Assembly: GCF_003095375.1 (NCBI RefSeq)
Contig: NZ_QEHR01000002.1
Location: 372,001 to 436,000 of the forward strand
DNA: 64,000 bases
Origin: Marixanthomonas spongiae
Lineage (GTDB): Bacteria > Bacteroidota > Bacteroidia > Flavobacteriales > Flavobacteriaceae
Direction of reading: 5' to 3'
Position numbers and translations under genes: made by a program. Shown one piece after another: positions 50,738-62,485 of this stretch (position 1 is its first letter; each line of letters opens with the position of its first letter). The notes under the pieces are model-generated. The model searched no databases and was not told the origin of the DNA. It was given only the letters and a program-made list of their open reading frames with translations.

Positions 50738-51328
50738 ATGAAAGAATTAACCAAAATATGCGTGTTCTGCGGAAGCAGTGAAGGAAACGATGCCGCCATA
50801 ACCGAAGCTGCCATAAAAACGGGGAAACAGTTTGCCCAACAAGACGTTACCTTAATTTATGGTGCCGCAAAAATTGGGGTCATGGGCGTTCTTGCCAAAA
50901 CAGTTTTAGACAATAAAGGGCATGTAATTGGTGTGATCCCCGATTTTTTAAAGAAAAAAGAAGTGGTGCACCTTGGCCTTACCGAACTGCACACCACCAA
51001 AAATATGCACGAGCGCAAACTCACTATGCACGAGCTGAGCGACGGTTTTATAGCGTTGCCCGGGGGAATGGGCACGTTGGAAGAGCTTTTTGAGATCATC
51101 ACGTGGCTGCAGTTGGGCTTGCACCAAAAACCCATAGGGCTGTTGAATGTAAACGGTTTTTACAACGATTTGCTGAAGTTGCTCGAAACCATGGTACGTA
51201 AGGGGTTTCTTTCCATGGAAAACTACGACTTGCTTTTGGTCGATACCACTATTGAAAACCTTTTGGAAAAAATGAAGCGTTTTAAAGCCCCGGAAATACC
51301 CAAATGGCTTAAAAAACATCGAACGTAA
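50738..51328 (+). CDS. LOG-family nucleotide 5'-monophosphate phosphoribohydrolase
   Basis: A 196-residue Rossmann-fold protein of the LOG (TIGR00730) family. ICVFCGSSEGND at the start, LIYGAAKIGVMGVLA, MHERKLTMHELSDGFIALPG and GGMGTLEELFEIITW hold the family's nucleotide-binding and catalytic residues, including the PGGxGTxxE motif. Members cleave the glycosidic bond of cytokinin or purine nucleotides. In bacteria the role is often pyrimidine or purine turnover. Confidence 0.92.
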   Translation: MKELTKICVFCGSSEGNDAAITEAAIKTGKQFAQQDVTLIYGAAKIGVMGVLAKTVLDNKGHVIGVIPDFLKKKEVVHLGLTELHTTKNMHERKLTMHELSDGFIALPGGMGTLEELFEIITWLQLGLHQKPIGLLNVNGFYNDLLKLLETMVRKGFLSMENYDLLLVDTTIENLLEKMKRFKAPEIPKWLKKHRT

Positions 51329-51404
51329 GAAACTCCTTTCAGTAAAAAAACACGTCAAAATAAATAATTGGATTACCTTAGTGATTGCTAACCAGTTGTT
51401 TGTT

Positions 51405-52106
51405 GTGGAATCTTCAAAAAAATATTTTGCTGAAGCATTGGGCACTTTTGCCTTGGTGCTGTTTGGTTGTGGAGCCGCGACCATTGCCAGTGTATCGCAG
51501 TCGGGCCCAGAAGGAATTGGGCTATTGGGCATTTCGCTTGCTTTTGGTTTTTCGCTTATGGTTATGGTGTATGCCATAGGGCCTATTTCGGGCTGTCATA
51601 TCAATCCGGCGGTATCCATTGCCATGATGGCCGCCAAAAAACTATCCTTAAAAGAAACAATAGGCTATGTGCTATCTCAGTGCACGGGAGCGACCCTCGC
51701 GGCTGCAATTTTGTATGTAATTGCCATTGGTAGCGATGGATTTGTCATGCCAGAGTGGGGCTTGGCGAGCAACGGCTGGGGCGATGGCTATCTGGGTGAG
51801 TACAATATCATTTCGGCAGCGATCACCGAGTTTGTGTTCACTTTTTTGTTCTTGCTCGTGATCTTTGGGACCACTGCCAAAATAGCGTCACCATTAATGG
51901 CAGGCTTGGCCATTGGTATCTCTTTGACGTTAATCCATATGGTGGCCATCCCTATTACGGGCACTTCGGTAAATCCGGCGCGCAGTCTTGGCCCAGCCTT
52001 GTTTTCGGGCGGGGAAGCCCTTAGGCAATTGTGGCTTTTTATACTTATTCCCATCGCCGGTGGCCTGTTTGCCGCGCTCGTACGCAACTTGTTTTTGGAA
52101 GATTGA
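51405..52106 (+). CDS. aqpZ: MIP-family channel, aquaporin Z-like
   Basis: A 233-residue membrane channel with six helices and both half-helix NPA motifs (GCHINPAVSIAM near 65-76 and TSVNPARSLGP near 186-196). The selectivity-filter residues His and Arg (NPAR) fit a water channel rather than a glycerol facilitator. No ATG is present. GTG at 51405 gives MESSKKYFAEALGTFALVLF, as in aquaporins; an upstream GTG at 51381 is possible. Confidence 0.9.
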   Translation: MESSKKYFAEALGTFALVLFGCGAATIASVSQSGPEGIGLLGISLAFGFSLMVMVYAIGPISGCHINPAVSIAMMAAKKLSLKETIGYVLSQCTGATLAAAILYVIAIGSDGFVMPEWGLASNGWGDGYLGEYNIISAAITEFVFTFLFLLVIFGTTAKIASPLMAGLAIGISLTLIHMVAIPITGTSVNPARSLGPALFSGGEALRQLWLFILIPIAGGLFAALVRNLFLED

Positions 52107-54257
<2,151 letters not shown>

Positions 54258-54316
54258 CAATCATTTTAAAAATGAACTTGAAACCCCTACTTTTGTGAAA
54301 GAAGCCAACAAAGCTT

Positions 54317-54832
54317 ATGTTTGAAAAATTGAAGCGACGGTCATTACGCAAAAAAATGGAGCATAGCCTAAAGAAAAGGGATGTCTCGCAAATAAATTCT
54401 ACTTTGAAAACGATGGGGTTTTTGGTGGACGAGGCCACGTTTCAGGATTTCGAGAAGCTGTATGAATGTTCGGGCTATTTCAACTTGCAGCCTAAAGACG
54501 TGCGGGTGTTTTCTTTTTTGGAAGTAAAGCGCAAACTCCCTTCCTTGCGGCAAAACCAATTACACAACAAGGATTTTAATTGGAAGGGGGAATTGCACAA
54601 CCAGAATGCCCAAGAATTTATCGACACGCCGTTTGATGTCCTTATAGGGTATTACAACACAAAAAACGATTTTTTGAATGCCGTTGTCGCTGCGAGCCAA
54701 GCCCATTTTAAAGTTGGATTAAAAGGAGCAGACCCGCGCTTGTTCGATTTGTTGATCGATGTAAAACTGGAACAGATGGAACCCTTTAAAAAAGAACTGA
54801 AAAAATATTTAACCGTTTTAAATAAAATATAA
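54317..54832 (+). CDS. conserved flavobacterial protein, DUF6913-like
   Basis: A 171-residue cytoplasmic protein with basic N-terminus ([20 protein letters not shown]) and a compact alpha/beta domain ending [20 protein letters not shown]. The motifs [14 protein letters not shown] and [16 protein letters not shown] recur in flavobacterial proteins found upstream of dapA, which I believe are DUF6913. Its stop overlaps the dapA start (TAATG). Function unknown. Confidence 0.65.
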   Translation: MFEKLKRRSLRKKMEHSLKKRDVSQINSTLKTMGFLVDEATFQDFEKLYECSGYFNLQPKDVRVFSFLEVKRKLPSLRQNQLHNKDFNWKGELHNQNAQEFIDTPFDVLIGYYNTKNDFLNAVVAASQAHFKVGLKGADPRLFDLLIDVKLEQMEPFKKELKKYLTVLNKI

Positions 54833-55707
54833 TGAAAGAATTGATAGGAACCGGAGTCGCGTTGATCACCCCTTTTAAGAATGATTTTTCGGTAGATGTG
54901 GACGGATTGAAAAAAGTAGTGCAGCACAATATCGATAACGGTACCGATTATCTTGTGGTGTTGGGCACAACGGCCGAAAGCGCCACCTTGGACGAAGATG
55001 AAAAACAATTGGTCATCGATACCATTGTCCAGACCAACGACGGACAATTGCCATTGGTGTTGGGCATTGGCGGTAACAATACGGCTGCGGTGGTAAAAGA
55101 AATGAACACGAGGGACCTCGCAGCTTTTACGGCCATTCTTTCGGTTTCGCCGGCCTACAACAAGCCCACGCAAGATGGTATTTACCGCCACTTTTCCGCT
55201 ATTGCCAAAGAGGCCCCGTTGCCCATCGTACTGTACAATGTGCCGGGAAGAACGGCATCCAATATGTTGCCAGAGACGGTTGCGCGCCTGGCCAAGGACC
55301 ATGAAAACATCATTGGCATTAAAGAAGCCGCTGGCGACTTGGTGCAAGCCATGAACTTGATCGCTAAAACCCCAGATGGCTTTCTGGTGATTAGCGGGGA
55401 CGATATGATCGCCTTGCCTATGACCTTGGCTGGCGGTGCGGGTGTTATTTCTGTAATTGGCGAAGGGTTCCCAAAGGAATTTTCTACGATGATTCGTTTA
55501 GGGCTCGACAAAAAGGTGGACGAGGCCTTCAAGTTGCATTACAAAATGGCTCCGGCAATCGATTATATTTTTGCCGAAGGAAATCCTGCTGGCATCAAAG
55601 CTGTTTTTAAGAAGCTTGGCATTTGCAGTGATACCGTACGGTTGCCGTTGGTTAAGGCAAGCGGTACTTTGCAGCAAAAAATCGCCTCTTTTATCGAAGA
55701 AATGTGA
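54832..55707 (+). CDS. dapA: 4-hydroxy-tetrahydrodipicolinate synthase
   Basis: DapA condenses pyruvate with aspartate semialdehyde in the lysine/diaminopimelate pathway. The 291-residue TIM barrel has [17 protein letters not shown] at the start, [15 protein letters not shown] near 43, the active Tyr in [15 protein letters not shown] near 130-144 and Schiff-base Lys in [10 protein letters not shown] near 161. Together with dapF it supplies peptidoglycan precursors. Overlaps the previous stop by one base. Confidence 0.96.
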   Translation: MKELIGTGVALITPFKNDFSVDVDGLKKVVQHNIDNGTDYLVVLGTTAESATLDEDEKQLVIDTIVQTNDGQLPLVLGIGGNNTAAVVKEMNTRDLAAFTAILSVSPAYNKPTQDGIYRHFSAIAKEAPLPIVLYNVPGRTASNMLPETVARLAKDHENIIGIKEAAGDLVQAMNLIAKTPDGFLVISGDDMIALPMTLAGGAGVISVIGEGFPKEFSTMIRLGLDKKVDEAFKLHYKMAPAIDYIFAEGNPAGIKAVFKKLGICSDTVRLPLVKASGTLQQKIASFIEEM

Positions 55708-55794
55708 TTTTAACTTTTAGATTGGGATGATGTTGTTTTTCTGAAATGGTCCGTTTGTAGGTTTTAACACAATAATTTGGACTATTATTAAGTT

Positions 55795-55824
55795 TTTGTA
55801 ATCCCATTTAATTCACTAATTTTG
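55795..55824 (+). promoter_or_regulatory. Bacteroidetes-type promoter of bamD
   Basis: TTTG at 55795-55798, 18 bases, then TAATTTTG at 55817-55824, an exact TAnnTTTG. It lies 20 bases before the preferred bamD start and argues against the upstream ATG at 55829. Confidence 0.68.
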
Positions 55825-55843
55825 CACGATGTTTTTTAACACT

Positions 55844-56668
55844 ATGAAGAATTTATTTTTATTGCTTTTTGCCGCCATTGCATTGAGTTCCTGTAGCGAA
55901 TACCAAAAGGTGCTCTCTTCTGAAGATACCGGGAAAAAATACGCCATGGCCGATTCCCTTTATAAACAAGGGAAATACAAAAAAGCATTGAAACTTTTTG
56001 AACAAGTGGTGCCGGTGTACCGTGGCAAGCCCCAAGCAGAGCGGTTAATGTATTTGTACGCCAACACCTTTTATGAATTAGAGGACTATTATTTATCTGG
56101 CTACCAGTTTGAGCGTTTTGAAACCTCCTATCCGCAAAGCGATAGCGTGGAAGTCGCCGCCTACAAATCGGCCAAAAGCTATTACGAGTTGTCGCCGCGC
56201 TATTCCTTAGACCAAGAAGACACGTATAAAGCGCTGGAAAAGTTGCAAAACTACATTAATAAGTATCCAAATTCAGAAAAGCGGATGGAGGCCAACGAAC
56301 TGGTTGCAGAACTGCGGGGGAAATTGGAGAAAAAAGACATAGAGATTGCCGATCAAAACTTGAAAATTGCCGAATACATTGGCGATTACCGCCCAGCTAT
56401 CGAATCGTACGACAATTTCATTGCAGATCATCCCGGTTCGAAATACCGTAAGGATGCCTTCTATGGAAGGTTGCAGGCAGCCTATCAACTGGCCGTTCGC
56501 AGTATTCCGTCTTTGGTAGAAGAACGCTTGCTCACCGCTAAAGAGTATTATCAAAAATTTATAAAGTATTACAGCGATACCGAATTAAAAGCCGAAGCCG
56601 ACCGCATTGCAGCAGATATTGAAGAGCGCTTGGGCGAACTACAAACCGAAACAGCACAAAAAAGTTAA
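55844..56668 (+). CDS. bamD: outer-membrane assembly lipoprotein BamD
   Basis: BamD is the essential partner of BamA in folding beta-barrels into the outer membrane. The 274-residue lipoprotein has a signal ending at lipobox LSSC near residue 17 and five TPR-like helix pairs (about 30-250), as in E. coli BamD: DSLYKQGKYKKALKLFEQVV and YAKSARSYY-type repeats such as AAYKSAKSYYELSPRY. The start is set by the promoter and the signal peptide. Starts an operon with rpoZ and coaBC. Confidence 0.92.
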   Translation: MKNLFLLLFAAIALSSCSEYQKVLSSEDTGKKYAMADSLYKQGKYKKALKLFEQVVPVYRGKPQAERLMYLYANTFYELEDYYLSGYQFERFETSYPQSDSVEVAAYKSAKSYYELSPRYSLDQEDTYKALEKLQNYINKYPNSEKRMEANELVAELRGKLEKKDIEIADQNLKIAEYIGDYRPAIESYDNFIADHPGSKYRKDAFYGRLQAAYQLAVRSIPSLVEERLLTAKEYYQKFIKYYSDTELKAEADRIAADIEERLGELQTETAQKS

Positions 56669-56679
56669 AACAAGGAATT

Positions 56680-57015
56680 ATGATCGATATTAAAAATTCT
56701 GAAGCTCCCGTAAATACAACCACCATTGACAAGAACAAAGTGGATGCGCCTACTGAAAACATTTACGAGGCCATTTCAATCATTGCCAAGCGGGCGACCC
56801 AAATCAATAGCGACATCAAAAAAGAATTGTTGGAAAAACTCGACGAATTTGCCACCTACAACGACAGTTTGGAAGAGATTTTCGAAAACAAGGAACAAAT
56901 TGAAGTGTCTAAATTTTACGAGCGTCTGCCAAAACCGCATGCCCTTGCAGTAGAGGAGTGGTTGAACGATAAAATTTACTACCGCAACACCAAGGAAGAA
57001 GAATTAGATAAGTAA
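56680..57015 (+). CDS. rpoZ: RNA polymerase omega subunit (Bacteroidetes type)
   Basis: Omega helps assemble RNA polymerase. This 111-residue form has the conserved NIYEAISIIAKRATQINSDI (about 30-49), where I-x-A-K-R-A-x-Q-I is the omega signature, and a Bacteroidetes-specific C-terminal extension with KFYERLPKPHALAVEEWLND. It is placed between bamD and coaBC, the usual order in flavobacteria. Confidence 0.92.
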   Translation: MIDIKNSEAPVNTTTIDKNKVDAPTENIYEAISIIAKRATQINSDIKKELLEKLDEFATYNDSLEEIFENKEQIEVSKFYERLPKPHALAVEEWLNDKIYYRNTKEEELDK

Positions 57016-57019
57016 AAAG

Positions 57020-58231
57020 ATGTCTGTTTTAAGCGGTAAACATGTGTTGCTTGGCGTTACTGCCGGTATTGCCGCTTACAAAGCTGCTTTTTTGGTTCGG
57101 CATTTGGTAAAAAAGGGCGCCCAAGTTAAAGTAGTGATGACACCTGCGGCTAAAGACTTTGTAACCCCGCTTACCCTATCCACCCTTTCAAAAAATGAGG
57201 TTTTTTCTTCGTTTACCCACGAAGAAGATGACAATGCCCAATGGAACAACCACGTCGCGTTGGGCCTTTGGGCAGATTTATTTGTAATCGCCCCGGCCAC
57301 GGCCAACACCCTTTCTAAAATGGCCCACGGCACCAGCGACAACCTGTTGCTCGCCACCTATCTTTCGGCCAAGTGCCCCGTGTATTATGCCCCGGCCATG
57401 GACTTGGATATGTACAAGCATCCCAGTACTTCGGAAACGTTCAACATCTTAAACCGTTTCGGCAACATACAAATACCGGCCGAAGAAGGCGAATTGGCAA
57501 GCGGCTTGACCGGAAAAGGAAGAATGGCCGAACCAGAACACATTGTTTCATTTCTTGAAAACGATATCCTGAAAAAACTTCCCCTTCGGAATAAAAAAAT
57601 ACTTATTACCGCAGGGCCCACTTACGAAGCGATAGACCCGGTACGTTTTATTGGCAACCACAGCAGTGGGAAAATGGGTTACGCCATCGCTGAAGCGGCG
57701 GCAAACCTTGGGGCTAAGGTGGTTTTGGTTTCCGGTCCGGTGAGTTTACAACTGGAACACAGTACTATTGAAGTGGTTTCCGTTACTTCGGCCGAAGAAA
57801 TGTACAAAGCTGCCCATAAGCATTTCCCCAACTGCGATATTGCTATTTTAAGTGCCGCAGTGGCCGATTATAGACCAAAGGAAGTCGCTTCAGAAAAAAT
57901 AAAAAAGAACGATAGTTCCTTGACCATCCAACTGGAAAAAACAAAAGACATTCTTAAATCCCTTGGGGAACTAAAAAAACACCAATTTTTAACCGGTTTT
58001 GCACTGGAAACCCAAAACGAGCTGGAAAACGCAAAAAGCAAACTCAAAAAAAAGAATTTAGATTTAATTGTGTTAAATTCGCTCAAAGACAAAGGCGCTG
58101 GGTTTAAGGCAGACACCAACAAAGTGACATTAATAGATAAACACAATAAAGTACAGCCGTTTCCTGTTAAACCAAAGACCGAAGTGGCCAACGATATTTT
58201 ACAATATATTATACACCAATTAGATGCGTAA
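57020..58231 (+). CDS. coaBC: phosphopantothenoylcysteine synthetase/decarboxylase CoaBC
   Basis: CoaBC carries out two steps of coenzyme A synthesis: joining cysteine to 4'-phosphopantothenate, then decarboxylation. The 403-residue chain has the flavin decarboxylase domain (about 1-185) with LGVTAGIAAYKAAFLVR, the active His in NNHVALGLWAD and PAMDLDMYKHPS, and the synthetase domain with ITAGPTYEAIDPVRFIGNHS and AAVADYRPKEVASEKIKK. Overlaps porD by eight bases. Confidence 0.96.
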   Translation: MSVLSGKHVLLGVTAGIAAYKAAFLVRHLVKKGAQVKVVMTPAAKDFVTPLTLSTLSKNEVFSSFTHEEDDNAQWNNHVALGLWADLFVIAPATANTLSKMAHGTSDNLLLATYLSAKCPVYYAPAMDLDMYKHPSTSETFNILNRFGNIQIPAEEGELASGLTGKGRMAEPEHIVSFLENDILKKLPLRNKKILITAGPTYEAIDPVRFIGNHSSGKMGYAIAEAAANLGAKVVLVSGPVSLQLEHSTIEVVSVTSAEEMYKAAHKHFPNCDIAILSAAVADYRPKEVASEKIKKNDSSLTIQLEKTKDILKSLGELKKHQFLTGFALETQNELENAKSKLKKKNLDLIVLNSLKDKGAGFKADTNKVTLIDKHNKVQPFPVKPKTEVANDILQYIIHQLDA

Positions 58232-59114
58232 TTTCATACTTATACTTTCCGTTTTTATTTTTTCGTTTTCTGTGCAAGCGCAGGAGCTCAACTGCAGTAT
58301 TACGGTAGATGCCCAACAAACGGGCCAACCCAATTTGCAAGTGTTCAGGACGCTTCAGCAAGAGTTGAACGATTTTGTGAACAACACCAAGTGGACCAAC
58401 AAGGTCTATAAAAACCAAGAGCGCATTGATTGCAATATGTCCATCATTGTTTCAGGGTTCGATTCCAATTCGTTTACGGCATCTATTCAAATACAAGCTT
58501 CCAGACCGGTGTATGGTTCCAGTTACAGTTCTCCCATTTACAACTATAACGACCGCCAGTTTAATTTTGACTATACCGAGTTTCAGCCGTTGAATTTTAA
58601 TTTGAACACCTTCAACTCCAATTTAGTATCGGTCATTGCCTATCACGTTTATACCATTATTGGTTTGGATGCCGATACGTTTGAACTGAACGGGGGCGAC
58701 GAATACTTTGAAATCGCCAAGCAGATTGTAAATACTGCCGCCTCAAGCAATTTTGCCGGCTGGAAACCCACCGATGGTACCCAAACCCGCTACCGTTATA
58801 ACGAGGCGGTGCTGTCTAACGTGTATCAAGAATTCCATACCGCGATGTACGAATACCATCGTAAAGGCTTGGACGAAATGGCCCAGAGCCCAAAAGAAGG
58901 GAAAAAGGGCGTAGCCAATGCGATTGCAACCTTGGCCCAGATCAATAACCGTAGGCCAAATTCGTATATAATACGTACCTTTTTTGATGCCAAGAGCGAC
59001 GAAATACAGAACATCTTTAGCGGTGGCCCTAATGTCGATATTGTAAAACTGGTAGAAAACCTGAACAAAATGGCCCCGACCAAAAGGAGCCAATGGGCCG
59101 AAATTAAATTTTAA
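58224..59114 (+). CDS. porD: type IX secretion protein PorD (DUF4835)
   Basis: A 296-residue secreted protein (signal to VQAQ) of the DUF4835 family, known as PorD of the type IX secretion system. Marks are ELNCSITVDAQQTGQPNLQV at the mature start, SNFAGWKPTDGTQTRYRYNE in the middle and the end KMAPTKRSQWAEIKF. The coaBC-porD-recN order is typical of flavobacteria. Fits the sorting tails seen elsewhere in the window. Confidence 0.9.
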   Translation: MRNFILILSVFIFSFSVQAQELNCSITVDAQQTGQPNLQVFRTLQQELNDFVNNTKWTNKVYKNQERIDCNMSIIVSGFDSNSFTASIQIQASRPVYGSSYSSPIYNYNDRQFNFDYTEFQPLNFNLNTFNSNLVSVIAYHVYTIIGLDADTFELNGGDEYFEIAKQIVNTAASSNFAGWKPTDGTQTRYRYNEAVLSNVYQEFHTAMYEYHRKGLDEMAQSPKEGKKGVANAIATLAQINNRRPNSYIIRTFFDAKSDEIQNIFSGGPNVDIVKLVENLNKMAPTKRSQWAEIKF

Positions 59115-59208
59115 GCCTTATTTTTTCCTTGCGGTTGTAAAAATGCTACCTTATATTTAAAACGATTTTAAACCGTATTCGTATTACTGTTAATCTTATT
59201 TATTGCCT

Positions 59209-60861
59209 GTGATCACGAGCCTCTCCATAAAAAATTATGCCTTAATAGATGACATCCGTATGGATTTTAAGGACGGGCTAACCATCATCACGGGCGAAAC
59301 CGGTGCGGGAAAGTCCATTTTGTTGGGTGCCTTGGCCTTGGTGTTGGGCAAACGGGCCGATTTGAACAGTATGAAAGACGCTTCAAAAAAATGTGTAATC
59401 GAAGCTGAATTCGCCATTAAAAAATTTAACCTGCAACCTATTTTTGAAGAAAACGACCTCGATTATGATGCCCAAACCATCATTAGGAGGGAAATACTGC
59501 CCAGCGGCAAATCGCGTGCTTTTGTAAATGATACTCCTGTAACAGTAGCCCAATTACAGGCCTTGGGGCCGTATTTGGTCGATATCCACAGCCAGCACGA
59601 AACATTGTCGTTGGCCCAAGAGCAGTACCAGCTGCAAGTGATCGATACGTTGGCTCAAAATACATCCCTTAAAAGCATCTATGTTCAAAAGTTAAAAGAA
59701 TACCGTGCTACTGCCAATACATTGGAGACAACCAAAATTCAGAAAAGTGAAGCTTCAAAAGAACTGGATTACAATACTTTTTTGTTTACCGAGTTGGAAG
59801 AGGCCGGTTTGGAACATATAGACCAAGAAGCTTTGGAAGAACGTTATGAAATGTTAAGCCATGCCGAAGAAATTCAAGAAACGCTTTCAAAAACAATTCA
59901 GCTGCTTTCAGATGAACAGATAGGTACTTTGGAAACCGCCAAGGAGGCCCGTTCGGCATTGAGCCAATTGAAAAACTACGGGTCGGTTTATCAAACGTTG
60001 TGGGAACGTTTAAACAGCGTCATCATCGAGCTCGATGATTTACTTGAAGAAACCGAGCAAATTACAACATCGGTAGAGGCCGATCCCAACGAATTGCTTC
60101 AGGTCAACGAAAAACTGCAAACCCTGCACAAACTGCAGCAAAAACATCAAGTGGCGACGGTTTCAGAACTGCTGGCCATTAAAAACACCTTAGAAACGAG
60201 CATTAACGATACCAACACGCTCGACGCCCGCATTGAAGCGCTGGAAAAAGAAGTGAACGGTTTAGAAAAAGAAGTAACTGCTGTTGGGAATGACATTCAC
60301 AGTTCCCGTGAGCAGGTCATTCCTAAATTACAGGAAAAACTGGAGGTTATTTTGGCGAAACTCGGATTGCCCCATGCCCGTTTTGACTTTAAGCTTTCGG
60401 CTACTGAACATTTCCGGGAAACCGGTACCGATACGCTTGAGCTATTGTTTACGGCCAACAAAGGTACCACTAAGGGCCCCATTAAAAAAGTGGCTTCGGG
60501 CGGCGAAATGAGCCGTATTATGCTGGCGGTAAAAGCGGTTTTGGCACAATACCAAACCCTACCCACCCTTATTTTTGATGAAATAGATACCGGCGTCTCA
60601 GGAGAGATTGCCCATAAAATGGCCGAGATCATGGACGGGATGAGCCGGGGCATGCAGCTGGTGAGCATCACGCATTTGCCGCAAATCGCTTCAAAGGGTG
60701 CGCAACATATTAAGGTGTATAAAAAAGATGTGGACCAAGTAACCGAAACCCGTTTAAAAACACTGTCGCAAGAAGAGCGCATTGTGGAAATTGCACAAAT
60801 GATAGGGGGGAAGAACGTTACCGATTCGGCTTTGGCCCATGCAAAGGAATTACTGAATTAA
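59209..60861 (+). CDS. recN: DNA repair protein RecN
   Basis: RecN is an SMC-like ATPase acting early in double-strand break repair. The 550-residue chain has Walker A GETGAGKSILLGAL near 30-43, a long central coiled coil (about 160-370), the signature VASGGEMSRIMLAVK near 429, Walker B TLIFDEIDTGVSGEIA near 455-470 and the switch His in ITHLPQIAS. No ATG is available; GTG at 59209 gives MITSLSIKNYALI, the family opening, and TTG at 59203 adds two residues. Confidence 0.94.
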   Translation: MITSLSIKNYALIDDIRMDFKDGLTIITGETGAGKSILLGALALVLGKRADLNSMKDASKKCVIEAEFAIKKFNLQPIFEENDLDYDAQTIIRREILPSGKSRAFVNDTPVTVAQLQALGPYLVDIHSQHETLSLAQEQYQLQVIDTLAQNTSLKSIYVQKLKEYRATANTLETTKIQKSEASKELDYNTFLFTELEEAGLEHIDQEALEERYEMLSHAEEIQETLSKTIQLLSDEQIGTLETAKEARSALSQLKNYGSVYQTLWERLNSVIIELDDLLEETEQITTSVEADPNELLQVNEKLQTLHKLQQKHQVATVSELLAIKNTLETSINDTNTLDARIEALEKEVNGLEKEVTAVGNDIHSSREQVIPKLQEKLEVILAKLGLPHARFDFKLSATEHFRETGTDTLELLFTANKGTTKGPIKKVASGGEMSRIMLAVKAVLAQYQTLPTLIFDEIDTGVSGEIAHKMAEIMDGMSRGMQLVSITHLPQIASKGAQHIKVYKKDVDQVTETRLKTLSQEERIVEIAQMIGGKNVTDSALAHAKELLN

Positions 60862-60938
60862 AACCGTATCTTTACGGAATGAAGATTAGCCATTCTATAT
60901 TTAGCTTAAAACTCATAAACCCATAAACTAAAAAAAAT

Positions 60939-61754
60939 ATGTCATATAATTTACTGAAAGGAAAACGGGGGATCATTTTTGGTGCCTTGGACGAACATTC
61001 CATTGCTTGGAAAACCGCAGAGCGCGTTCACGAAGAAGGCGGGAAATTTGTATTGACCAATGCGCCCATAGCCTTGCGCATGGGGCAGATAAACGAGTTG
61101 GCAGAAAAAACAAATGCTGAAATCATCCCAGCCGATGCTACCAAAATGGAAGATTTGGAAAACCTGGTTGAAAAAGCCACCGAAATCTTGGGCGGCAAGC
61201 TTGACTTTGTATTGCACTCCATTGGGATGTCGGTAAACGTTAGAAAAGGCAAACATTATACCGAGCAAAATTACGATTGGACCCATAAAGGCTGGGACGT
61301 TTCTGCGGTTTCTTTTCATAAGACAATGAACGTATTATATAATAAAGATGCGATGAACGAATGGGGAAGTATTGTAGCCTTGACCTATATGGCCGCCCAG
61401 CGTGTATTTCCGGATTATAACGATATGGCCGATAACAAAGCATATCTGGAATCCATAGCGCGTAGTTTTGGATATTTCTTCGGAAGGGATAAAAAAGTAC
61501 GGGTCAATACCATTTCGCAATCGCCAACGCCCACTACGGCAGGGAAAGGCGTAAAAGGTTTTGGTGGTTTTATATCGTATGCCGATAAAATGTCACCCTT
61601 AGGCAACGCAACAGCAATAGACTGTGCCAATTATACCATTACGTTATTTAGTGATTTGACCAAGCGGGTAACCCTTCAGAATTTATACAATGACGGCGGC
61701 TTTTCTAATGTTGGCGTTAGTGATGGGGTGATAGAAGCCTTTGAGGAAGAATAA
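60939..61754 (+). CDS. fabI: enoyl-[acyl-carrier-protein] reductase
   Basis: FabI makes the last reduction in each cycle of fatty-acid elongation, using NADH. The 271-residue chain has KGKRGIIFGALDEHSIAWKT at the N-terminus, FVLHSIGMSVNVRKG near 90 and the catalytic Tyr-x6-Lys (YNDMADNK near 167-174). The helix around the active site is diverged from E. coli FabI but fits Bacteroidetes versions. Ends with a clear terminator. Confidence 0.94.
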   Translation: MSYNLLKGKRGIIFGALDEHSIAWKTAERVHEEGGKFVLTNAPIALRMGQINELAEKTNAEIIPADATKMEDLENLVEKATEILGGKLDFVLHSIGMSVNVRKGKHYTEQNYDWTHKGWDVSAVSFHKTMNVLYNKDAMNEWGSIVALTYMAAQRVFPDYNDMADNKAYLESIARSFGYFFGRDKKVRVNTISQSPTPTTAGKGVKGFGGFISYADKMSPLGNATAIDCANYTITLFSDLTKRVTLQNLYNDGGFSNVGVSDGVIEAFEEE

Positions 61755-61777
61755 AAAAAACTAAATACTATTTTTTT

Positions 61778-61815
61778 AACAAAAAGATCCGTGGTTACGG
61801 GTCTTTTTTTTTGTT
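61778..61815 (+). terminator. terminator after fabI
   Basis: AACAAAAAGAtCCGT-GGTT-ACGGgTCTTTTT forms a strong stem with a long T run, about 25 bases past the fabI stop. Confidence 0.88.
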
Positions 61816-61924
61816 AAAAAATCAATTATTTTCCTTAAAAGGCATTATTTTAACGTTAAAATGTTTGATTTTAAGGTTTATTTTAAATACTTTTAGGTTA
61901 ATATTAACTAAAACATTACTAATT

Positions 61925-62485
61925 ATGAAAAATTTTTTAATAATTATTAGCTTCTTTTTTGTGAATTCAATCATGTACTCACAACCTGTTCCGACTGATT
62001 GGAGTTTAAACGGTAATAGTGTAAGTTCTTCTAGCTTTATTGGAACCATTAATGATAAAGACTTAGTTTTTAAAAGAAAAAATGTTACTGCTTTTAGAGT
62101 TAAAGAAGACAATAAAGTTTTAATAGGTAACCTTTCTACAACAGGTAGTATAAATGCAACCCCAGGTGATTATAAACTTTACGTAGCAGATGGTATTTTA
62201 ACAGAGAAACTAAAAATAGCATTAAGCAGTAGTGATGATTGGGCAGATTATGTTTTTGAAAACAATTATAGATTACGTTCTCTGTCTGAACTCGAAAAAT
62301 ACATAAAAAAGAATAAACACTTGCCAGGAGTTCCTTCTGCAAAAAAATTAGAAAAAGAAGGGATAGATGTTGGTAAAATGCAAGCTAAACAAATGGAAAA
62401 AATAGAAGAACTTACCTTGTATGTAATTTCTCTTAAAAAAGAAATAGAAGTATTAAAATCAAAACTTGATAACGATGAAAAATAA
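61925..62485 (+). CDS. exported protein with phage-tail-like C-terminal domain
   Basis: A 186-residue AT-rich gene. The signal runs to IMYSQ. The C-terminal region has DDWADYVFENNYRLRSLSEL, KKNKHLPGVPSAKKLEKEGI and a coiled coil KQMEKIEELTLYVISLKKEI. This ending is common on Bacteroidetes surface and tail-fibre-like proteins, where it probably drives trimerisation. The upstream ATG at 61811 overlaps the fabI terminator and is rejected. Its stop overlaps the following protease gene. Base composition is more AT-rich than the neighbours, suggesting recent gain. Confidence 0.72.
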   Translation: MKNFLIIISFFFVNSIMYSQPVPTDWSLNGNSVSSSSFIGTINDKDLVFKRKNVTAFRVKEDNKVLIGNLSTTGSINATPGDYKLYVADGILTEKLKIALSSSDDWADYVFENNYRLRSLSELEKYIKKNKHLPGVPSAKKLEKEGIDVGKMQAKQMEKIEELTLYVISLKKEIEVLKSKLDNDEK